NCBI RefSeq assembly: GCF_000718635.1
Contig: NZ_JOBF01000021.1
Location: 1-64,000 of the forward strand
DNA: 64,000 nt
Reading direction: 5' to 3'
Origin: Streptomyces varsoviensis
Lineage (GTDB): Bacteria; Actinomycetota; Actinomycetes; Streptomycetales; Streptomycetaceae
Below the pieces are notes generated by a model that was given only the letters and a program-made list of their open reading frames with translations, searched no databases and was not told the DNA's origin. Positions 58,770 through 64,000 of the stretch are shown piece by piece. How positions within the stretch are numbered: the stretch's first letter is position 1; each line of letters begins with the position of its first letter. The position numbers and the translations under genes are program-made.

Positions 58770-59885
58770 TCACATCTGGTCGGCGAAGGTGGCGGCGTGG
58801 GCCGCCTCGGCTCGGGACTGGCGGCAGGGGGCGCAGTGGGTTTCGTCGGCGACCGGGCGGAAGACGTGTTCGTTGCCGGGCCCTTGGCAGGTGACGAACT
58901 GGGCTGGCCGGGGCGGGGCTTGGGGCGTACGGGAGCGGTGTTGCTGTTGAGGGAGGCTCGGCGCGGCCTCCGGCAGTTTGTCGGCCAGGCGGCGCCGGAG
59001 GAAACCGGGGGCGTAGTAGACGCCTTCGGGCGGGAGGCCGGTGGTGAGGGCTTCTCGGAGTTCGCGGGGCCCGGCACCGCGCAGGAACCACTCGACGGCA
59101 CTGGCGGCCAGTTCGCGGGCCTCCGCCGCCCCGAGGCGGAGGCGGCGGTCGGTGTGCCGGAGGGAGAGGAGGACCCTCTCCGCCTCGGCCAGGTGGGGTT
59201 CGAACATCTTCTGGCGGAGGCGGAGTTCGGGGGAGGTCCGATCGCCATCCGGGGCGGGCTGCCCGGCGGCCGGCGTTACGGTCGGAGCTGTGGCCAGCGT
59301 TACGGTCGAGCCTTCGGCCAGGGCTGCGGGCGGAGCTTCGGCCAGGCTTACGGCCGGGCCGTCGACCAGGGGTGTGGCCGGGCCGTCGACGAGGGCCACG
59401 GTCGGGGCTTCGGCCACGGCTTCGGATCGGGCCTCCGCCACGGAAGCGGTGGGTGGGCGGGAGGAGTTCTTCTCCTCGTTCTTCTTCTTACGGAGATGAC
59501 CACCGGCCCTCCGGCCCGTCGGCCCACCGACCGTCGGAGGCCGCGCACTCGGCGGTGCCCCGTCCCGTACCCGGACCGCGTCCTCGGCGCTGAGCACGAC
59601 ATTGGCGAAGACCTGCTCCGTCATCCAGCGCCCGCGCTCGCCCTGCCATCGCCAGTCGTGGAAGTAGCCCGCCTCGACCAGTTGTCGCTTCGCCTTCTGG
59701 AACGCCCTGCCCGTGATCCCCAGCCGCCGCGCGTGCTCGCCGAGCGGCCTGGCGGCCTCGGACTCGGGCAGTCCCTGGACGTAGAGCAGAAGGATCTTGG
59801 CGTCGCTGTTCAGGCGACAATGACGGACGACGTCGTGCGACGCCTTCACGTAGCGCCCGGTGGGCGCGATAACATACCTGAGCAT
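58770..59885 (-). CDS. winged-helix protein with repetitive linker and Cys/His tail
   Basis: 371 aa. The N-terminal ~100 residues look like a wHTH domain (YVKASHDVVRHCRLNSDAKILLLYVQGLPESEAARPLGEHARRLGITGRAFQKAKRQLVEAGYFHDWRW). A long low-complexity linker (RKKKNEEKNSS, then repeats such as AEAPTVALVDGPATPLVDGPAV) precedes a helical segment (LGAAEARELAASAVEWFLRGAGPRELREALTTGLPPEGVYYAPGFLRRRL). It ends with CQGPGNEHVFRPVADETHCAPCR, a possible zinc site. The pattern resembles mobile-element or plasmid-type HTH proteins of Streptomyces. ATG 59885 is uncertain, since the frame stays open to 60044. Confidence 0.7.
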   Translation of the reverse strand: MLRYVIAPTGRYVKASHDVVRHCRLNSDAKILLLYVQGLPESEAARPLGEHARRLGITGRAFQKAKRQLVEAGYFHDWRWQGERGRWMTEQVFANVVLSAEDAVRVRDGAPPSARPPTVGGPTGRRAGGHLRKKKNEEKNSSRPPTASVAEARSEAVAEAPTVALVDGPATPLVDGPAVSLAEAPPAALAEGSTVTLATAPTVTPAAGQPAPDGDRTSPELRLRQKMFEPHLAEAERVLLSLRHTDRRLRLGAAEARELAASAVEWFLRGAGPRELREALTTGLPPEGVYYAPGFLRRRLADKLPEAAPSLPQQQHRSRTPQAPPRPAQFVTCQGPGNEHVFRPVADETHCAPCRQSRAEAAHAATFADQM

Positions 59886-60088
59886 CCCGGTGGGACCTGT
59901 TCTTCCACTCGCGGTGAAGGCCCTCAGGACGGTGTTGTGAGCACCACTGGGGGCCGCTCCGTACGTACGCACGGAACGTGATGACGCGATTACGGTACCG
60001 CCAAATGCCTGCTCTCCGTGCCGGATTGGACCTACGGTCGCCAACCGAACTCTCCTGCGAGTACACGATCGAACAAGGGAAGCGGTAT

Positions 60089-60508
60089 ATGGAGCCGGAG
60101 ACTCGTTCGGAGGCTCGTGAAGCGCTGGCCGGCCTGGTCCGTTGGGAGTCGCCGCTGCGAGGACTGATTCAGACGGCGAGCCGATACGACCAGCACGCGA
60201 GGAACTCGGATATCCATTCGCGTATCCACTCGGATAACTCAGTGACTCTGGACCGCAGGGCCGTGCGAAGCGTGCTGGAACGGTGCCTGTCCGGGGTTTT
60301 GGACGTCAAGGAATTGCCGGAGTGGGCCTTCGCGGTCCATATGGCTGACGGCATCGACATTGGTGTCGCGATTGACGTTGGCGACGGCGGCAGCGATGAG
60401 GCGGAACTCGATCTGCTGGCGCAGTTCCTCTTCGAAGTGTCCAGCCCAGAACTCTTCGAGCCGGTCACGGCGGATGTGTGCCGCCGCTGGCTCGGCAGGA
60501 TGGGATGA
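60089..60508 (+). CDS. small acidic protein of unknown function
   Basis: 139 aa. ATG 60089 is preceded by aaggga at 9 bp. The sequence is mixed and protein-like (LVRWESPLRGLIQTASRYDQHARNSDIHSRIHSDNSVTLDRRAVRSVLERCLSGVL, then FAVHMADGIDIGVAIDVGDGGSDEAELDLLAQFLFEVSSPELFEPVTADVCRRWLGR). Codon bias is weaker than in its neighbours, with several A/T third positions, which suggests recent acquisition. No family is recognised. It is divergent from the winged-helix gene. An immunity-like protein is only a guess. Confidence 0.65.
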   Translation: MEPETRSEAREALAGLVRWESPLRGLIQTASRYDQHARNSDIHSRIHSDNSVTLDRRAVRSVLERCLSGVLDVKELPEWAFAVHMADGIDIGVAIDVGDGGSDEAELDLLAQFLFEVSSPELFEPVTADVCRRWLGRMG

Positions 60509-60536
60509 GCTGAGCGCCGCCGCGATTGGGGGCTGC

Positions 60537-60612
60537 CCCCGGGCCGTACGAGCCTGCGAGCGTACGAGCCCGGAACCGTACGAGCCCCGGACCGTACGAG
60601 CCCGGGACCGCA
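60537..60612. repeat. CCGTACGAGCCCGGGA tandem repeats
   Basis: About five copies of a ~17-bp unit lie between the convergent small gene and the SDR gene. There is no coding potential of note. Confidence 0.8.
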
Positions 60613-60624
60613 CAGGCGGCTGGC

Positions 60625-61416
60625 TCAAGTCCGAAGGTAGGAAGCTCCGTTGAGGTCGAGGACTGTTCCGGAGGACCACGCGGCCTCCGGTGAGGCGAGG
60701 TAGCGCACCGCGGCGGCGACCTCCTCGGGGGTTCCGACCCGTCCGAAGGGGCTCTGCCCGCGGAGGGTTTCGCCGTCGTCGCCCGCCAGCCGAGAGGCTT
60801 GCCGTTCGGTGGCCACGAAGCCCGGGGCCACGGAGGCCACCGCGATGCCGTGCGGTGCGAGCGCGACGGCCATCGACTGGCCGAAGGCGTGCAGCGCGGC
60901 CTTGCTCGCGCCGTACGCGGGGAAGTCGGGTTCGCCGCGGAAGGCCCCGCGGGAACCGATGTTGACGATGCTGCCCGTGGCGGCGCGGTCGATCAGGTGC
61001 CGGGCGACGCAGTACGTCACGTTCGCCGCGCCGAGCAGATTGACGTCGACCATGCGGTGCCAGACGCGCTGCCAGTCCTCGTAGGAGACGTCGGCCACCG
61101 CGTGCCGGGTGGCGTCGGAGGTGGCGGTGGCGGCGTTGTTGACCAGGACGTCGACCCCGCCGAGGCGTTCCACGGCTTCGTCGACGATCCCGCGCGCCGC
61201 CTGCGGGTCGCCGACATCGCCCGTCAGCAGGGCGTGGCCGGAGCCGGGCAGCCGCCGCAGCGTCTCCTCGGCGTCGGCGCGGTTGGCCGCGTAGTGCACC
61301 CCCACCCGGTCCCCGCGCTCGGCGAACGCCAGCGCCACGGCCCGGCCGATCCCGCGCGAGGCCCCGGTGACCAGCACCCGCCTCATCGCGCGGCCACCGA
61401 GATCTTCTGTCGTCAT
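60625..61416 (-). CDS. short-chain dehydrogenase/reductase
   Basis: 263 aa. Cofactor motif RVLVTGASRGIGRAVALAFAERG, NNAATATS (NNAG-like), SIVNIGSRGAFRG with the catalytic Ser, and YGASKAALHAFGQ (Tyr/Lys), then APGFVATE and SGTVLDLNG. A FabG-like enzyme; the substrate is unknown. ATG 61416 (MTTEDL) is used; ATG 61386 (MRRVLV) directly before the fold is possible. It lies downstream of a MarR gene on the same strand and may be in its operon. Confidence 0.92.
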   Translation of the reverse strand: MTTEDLGGRAMRRVLVTGASRGIGRAVALAFAERGDRVGVHYAANRADAEETLRRLPGSGHALLTGDVGDPQAARGIVDEAVERLGGVDVLVNNAATATSDATRHAVADVSYEDWQRVWHRMVDVNLLGAANVTYCVARHLIDRAATGSIVNIGSRGAFRGEPDFPAYGASKAALHAFGQSMAVALAPHGIAVASVAPGFVATERQASRLAGDDGETLRGQSPFGRVGTPEEVAAAVRYLASPEAAWSSGTVLDLNGASYLRT

Positions 61417-61539
61417 GTCGTCCGTGCCTTTCCCTCTGGAGCAGGTGGAGCAGGGTGCCCTCACGCGAGCAGGAAGCGTGCGAACGCGATGACGTTACAC
61501 AGCCATCCTCGCACCGAGTGCGGGCCCATCCGAGTTCGC

Positions 61540-61968
61540 CTACGCCTCGACCCCCAGGACCCGGGTGGCGAGGCGGGCGAGGTGGGAGCGGTCGGCCGAC
61601 GGCAGGCCGGCGGTCAGGGACTCGATCCGGCGGGCGACGGACGCGCGGAAGGCCGCCTCGGTCTGGCGGCCCTGGTCGGTCAGGTGGACGTGGGAGGCGC
61701 GCCGGTCGCCGGGGTTCGGGGTGCGGCGCACCAGGCCGCGCCGTTCGGCCCGGTCCACGAGGCCGGTCACGCTGGCGCGTTCGACGCCGAGCAGAGCGGC
61801 GAGTTCGGTCATGGCGGGGCTGCGGCCCTCCAGCACGCCGAGGAGGCGGGCCTGCCCGGCGGAGGTGCCGTGTTCGGCGCACGCTTCCTCGATCACGGAC
61901 TGCACCAGGAAGGACAACTGCACCAGCGCGTCCGTCAGCGACAGGCTCTCGCCCTGGTCCCGGCTCAT
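61540..61968 (-). CDS. MarR-family transcriptional regulator
   Basis: 142 aa. Winged helix: CAEHGTSAGQARLLGVLEGRSPAMTELAALLGVERASVTGLVDRAERRGLVRRTPNPGDRRASHVHLTDQG. ATG 61968 is preceded by aggagag at a good distance; the frame upstream to 62025 runs through the repeat array. It is divergent from an oxidoreductase gene at 62142 and upstream of the SDR gene, so it probably controls both through the 13-bp repeats at 62013-62077. Confidence 0.92.
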   Translation of the reverse strand: MSRDQGESLSLTDALVQLSFLVQSVIEEACAEHGTSAGQARLLGVLEGRSPAMTELAALLGVERASVTGLVDRAERRGLVRRTPNPGDRRASHVHLTDQGRQTEAAFRASVARRIESLTAGLPSADRSHLARLATRVLGVEA

Positions 61969-62012
61969 GGGGTCTCTCCTTGTACGGCGCGTCCGGCGAC
62001 TCCGGAGGCGAA

Positions 62013-62077
62013 TGCTCAACGTCAAAGCTCAACGTCAATGCTCAGCGGCAATACTTAACGGCAATGATTAGCGGCAC
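62013..62077. promoter_or_regulatory. five tandem 13-bp repeats between marR and the oxidoreductase gene
   Basis: Units: TGCTCAACGTCAA, AGCTCAACGTCAA, TGCTCAGCGGCAA, TACTTAACGGCAA, TGATTAGCGGCAC, strictly head to tail. The core is YTNARCGNCA. The array occupies most of the 173-bp divergent gap; tatattat (62080-62087) just after it may be a -10 region for the oxidoreductase gene. Confidence 0.8.
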
Positions 62078-62141
62078 GTATATTATGGGTCACGAAGCAC
62101 CCTGGTTCAAGCCAGACTGTCCCACGCTCAGGAGCACCCCC

Positions 62142-63098
62142 ATGCACGCAGCAGTCGTCACCGCCTTCGGCCGGCCGCCCCGCTACCAGTCCTTCCCCGA
62201 CCCCGTACCTGCCGCGGGGGAGGTCCTCGTGCGGGTCCTGGCCGCGGGGCTGCACCCGCGGGTACGGTCCGGCGCGGCCGGCACGCACTACACCAGCGAC
62301 GGCACTCTGCCCCTGGTGCCGGGGTTCGACGGCGTGGGCCTCACCCCGGACGGCGCGCGCGTCTTCTTCGGCGGACTCAAGGCCCCGAACGGCAGCATGG
62401 CCGAGTACGTCGCCGTCCCGGCCAAGGCCCTGGTCGACCTGCCGGACGGCGTCGACGACGTCACCGTGGCCGGGGCCATGAACCCGGCGATGTCGGCGTG
62501 GCTCGCCCTGACGCACCGGGCGCGTATCCAACCCGGCGAGAGCGTGCTGGTCCTGGGCGCCACGGGCAACGCCGGACAGATGGCCGTCCAGCTCGCCCGC
62601 CACGAGGGGGCCAAGACCATCACCGCCGCCGGGCGCGACCCGCGGGCCCTGGCCAAGCTCCCCGGCCTCGGCGCCGACCGCACCGTCTCCCTCGACGCCG
62701 ACGACGCCACTGTCGCCGGGCGCCTGGCCGAGGCCGCCGCGAACGTCGACGTCGTCGTCGACTACGTGTGGGGCCACCCCACCGAAGTCGCCCTCGCCGC
62801 GATCGCCTCGGCCCGCGCCGACGCCGCCCACCGGCTGCGCTGGGTCCACGTCGGTGCGATGGCCGGGCCTGACATCACCCTGCCCGGTGCCACCCTGCGC
62901 AAGACCAACATCGACTTCCGCGGCAGCGGCCAGGGCTCCGTCTCCCCCGCCGACATGCGCACCGCCCACCAGGAACTCGCCGACCGCCTGCCCACCGCCG
63001 GACTCACCATCGACACCGTCACCATGCCCCTGCGCGACGTCGAAGCCGCCTGGGACACCAAGATGCCTACCGGCACCCGCACCGTCCTCGTCCCTTGA
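62142..63098 (+). CDS. zinc-independent MDR-family oxidoreductase
   Basis: 318 aa. GroES-like start (MHAAVVTAFGRPPRYQSFPDPVPAAGEVLVRVLAAGLHPRVRSGAAGTHY), then GFDGVGLTPDGARVFFGG and the Rossmann motif SVLVLGATGNAGQMAVQLARHEGAKTITAAGRD. No zinc-binding cysteines. Quinone/enone-reductase-like; such enzymes are often paired with MarR regulators that sense electrophiles. ATG 62142 follows caggag at 7 bp. The 280-bp stretch after it (63099-63378) holds GC-rich simple sequence and a DUF397 remnant. Confidence 0.88.
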   Translation: MHAAVVTAFGRPPRYQSFPDPVPAAGEVLVRVLAAGLHPRVRSGAAGTHYTSDGTLPLVPGFDGVGLTPDGARVFFGGLKAPNGSMAEYVAVPAKALVDLPDGVDDVTVAGAMNPAMSAWLALTHRARIQPGESVLVLGATGNAGQMAVQLARHEGAKTITAAGRDPRALAKLPGLGADRTVSLDADDATVAGRLAEAAANVDVVVDYVWGHPTEVALAAIASARADAAHRLRWVHVGAMAGPDITLPGATLRKTNIDFRGSGQGSVSPADMRTAHQELADRLPTAGLTIDTVTMPLRDVEAAWDTKMPTGTRTVLVP

Positions 63099-63289
63099 GA
63101 CCAGCTCCTCGCCGCCGCTCGCCGCCGGCGCCACTCGCCCCCGCGAGCCGGTCCGGCCCAGCCCGGCCCGGCCCGGCCCGGGGCGAGCCCACACTCGGGT
63201 GCGTACTCAGCGAGGTGAGCGGCTTCCCGACCCGGTTCGCCTCGCATCACCTCGACGACGCTCGCCGCGACGGCCGAGGTGGAACGCGG

Positions 63290-63378
63290 CCCCGGCCGCT
63301 CTTGAGCCGCATCACCGTACTGAGATCGCCTACGGTCAGGCCGACCGAACCCTCCGCAGACCTGACGAAGACCTGCCC
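63290..63378 (-). pseudogene. remnant N-terminal end of a third DUF397 copy
   Basis: The + strand 63296-63400 repeats 63547-63645 with few changes (accgaaccctccg(c/g)aga..tgacgaagacct.cc.tcaggcttcacagcc). On the minus strand this corresponds to a DUF397 N-terminus (LTVGDLSTV for MTADDLGVV) whose start codon is lost and whose body is missing. It shows that the array once extended further left. Confidence 0.5.
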
Positions 63379-63585
63379 TCAGGCTTCACAGCCAGCGGCG
63401 AACGCGACGAACGACGCCCACGCCACGCGGCTGCACACAATCGCGGGCCCCTGCGGGTCCTTGCTGTCACGCACGGGCACACCGCGGATACCTCCGCCTC
63501 GGCCCACCTCGACGCAATTGCCGCCGTTGCTCCCGCTGTAGCTGCTCTTGACCCACGTCACCACACCGAGATCGTCTGCAGTCAT
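63379..63585 (-). CDS. DUF397 protein (downstream copy)
   Basis: 68 aa: VVTWVKSSYSGSNGGNCVEVG, then VPVRDSKDPQGPAIVCSRVAWASFVAFAAGCEA, the full DUF397 pattern. Its last ~33 residues are nearly identical to the next copy at 63625, and the DNA repeats with a 250-bp period, so one arose by tandem duplication. It lies downstream of a DUF5753 regulator whose end is at the window edge. Confidence 0.88.
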   Translation of the reverse strand: MTADDLGVVTWVKSSYSGSNGGNCVEVGRGGGIRGVPVRDSKDPQGPAIVCSRVAWASFVAFAAGCEA

Positions 63586-63624
63586 GCTGACCGAACCCTC
63601 CGGAGACTTGACGAAGACCTACCT

Positions 63625-63843
63625 TCAGGCTTCACAGCCAGCGGCGAACGCGACGAACGACGCCCACGCCACGCGGCCGCACACAATCGCGGGCCCCTGC
63701 GGGTCCTTGCTGTCACGCACGGGGACGCCGGTTACGTAGCCGTCTATCACCTCAAGGCAACTTCCGTTGCTGCCTCCGCTGTAGCTGGACTTTCGCCAGC
63801 CCTCCAAGGAGGACGCGTCGGGTATGACACGCTCACTGATCAT
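63625..63843 (-). CDS. DUF397 protein (upstream copy)
   Basis: 72 aa: LEGWRKSSYSGGSNGSCLEVIDGYVTG, then the same C-terminal block as the copy at 63379 (one residue difference, Gly for Ser before RVAWASF). Its ATG overlaps the 3' end of the upstream DUF5753 gene by 11 bp, so the two are translationally coupled. It is the likely partner of that regulator. Confidence 0.9.
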   Translation of the reverse strand: MISERVIPDASSLEGWRKSSYSGGSNGSCLEVIDGYVTGVPVRDSKDPQGPAIVCGRVAWASFVAFAAGCEA

Positions 63844-64000
63844 GCCTGTATTCCTCTGCTGTCGCCCTGATCAGGGCAAGTGAATCCGCCTGGGACAACG
63901 CTTCGCTGATAGCGAGATCGTATGCCGATCGGCACTTGAACACGAGCGCCGGGTCGTCCATCGATGTTCCCGTGAGCACGCCTTCCACGTAGGCGACCGG
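63833..64000 (-). CDS. C-terminal end of a DUF5753 HTH regulator (partial)
   Basis: The last 55 codons are inside the window: VAYVEGVLTGTSMDDPALVFKCRSAYDLAISEALSQADSLALIRATAEEYRHDQ. The pattern VxYxEG...DDPALV...ALSxxDSLALIR is the typical DUF5753 C-terminus. It overlaps the DUF397 start. This is a second WhiJ-like cluster besides that at 9.6-11.3 kb; the HTH part and any RsbW-like partner lie beyond the edge. Confidence 0.8.
   Translation of the reverse strand, partial: PVAYVEGVLTGTSMDDPALVFKCRSAYDLAISEALSQADSLALIRATAEEYRHDQ

Overview
The window is chromosomal DNA of a Streptomyces-type actinomycete. GC content is very high, codon third positions are almost all G or C, GTG starts are common, and ATGA/GTGA overlaps join many genes. 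Recognisable Streptomyces gene groups include the SigQ-AfsQ1-AfsQ2 signalling trio, DUF5753/DUF397/RsbW-like WhiJ-type clusters, and a nucleoside salvage block. From memory, the order between about 0.2 and 49 kb resembles the Streptomyces coelicolor SCO4916 to SCO4880 neighbourhood; I could not check this by alignment. No rRNA or tRNA gene was found.

Layout. 0.2-8.8 kb: phosphohexomutase-like gene (perhaps a phosphopentomutase), membrane mannosyltransferase, PH-domain protein, then deoC with a full-length and a short aldehyde dehydrogenase, and a quinone-reductase-like gene. 8.8-15 kb: an accessory patch with a ~155-bp inverted repeat, a WhiJ-like regulatory cluster, a frameshifted small gene, a 5'-truncated yrdC, and a MarR/isochorismatase/MFS efflux group. 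15-21 kb: secreted protein, uridine-kinase-like protein, sigQ divergent from afsQ1-afsQ2-lipoprotein, VanZ and PspC proteins. 22-31 kb: VOC protein, WYL regulator with a collagen-like insert, secreted protein, adenosine deaminase, alpha/beta hydrolase, iron-box-controlled secreted beta-propeller, LysR/MFS pair, Uma2 protein. 31-39.8 kb: deoA, cdd, two permeases, an ABC ATPase and a BmpA lipoprotein (nucleoside import and breakdown), then an M20 amidohydrolase. 40-49 kb: a nonulosonate cell-wall polymer cluster (NeuB, a NeuA-HAD fusion, two polysialyltransferase-like proteins, two further glycosyltransferases, an acyltransferase), very likely making a Kdn-type teichulosonic acid. 49-53 kb: a P-loop ATPase overlapping a membrane-anchored solute-binding receptor. 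53-64 kb: accessory regulators with oxidoreductases, a two-repeat orphan type I-E CRISPR remnant, and a second, partly duplicated DUF5753/DUF397 cluster cut by the window edge.

The strongest pattern outside the genes is a 12-bp palindrome, CTACGCGCGTAG. It occurs exactly upstream of deoC, add and the nucleoside ABC operon, and once with one degraded end upstream of bmpA. It therefore looks like the operator of one nucleoside-salvage regulon spread over 34 kb. Other regulatory structures are an AfsQ1-type box in the sigQ-afsQ1 gap, a DmdR/IdeR-like iron box, three TTAAC(N)3GTTMA boxes at a TetR/monooxygenase pair, and five tandem 13-bp repeats between a MarR gene and a divergent oxidoreductase. 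The window is also unusually rich in 9-18 bp tandem repeats, in gaps and in protein linkers.
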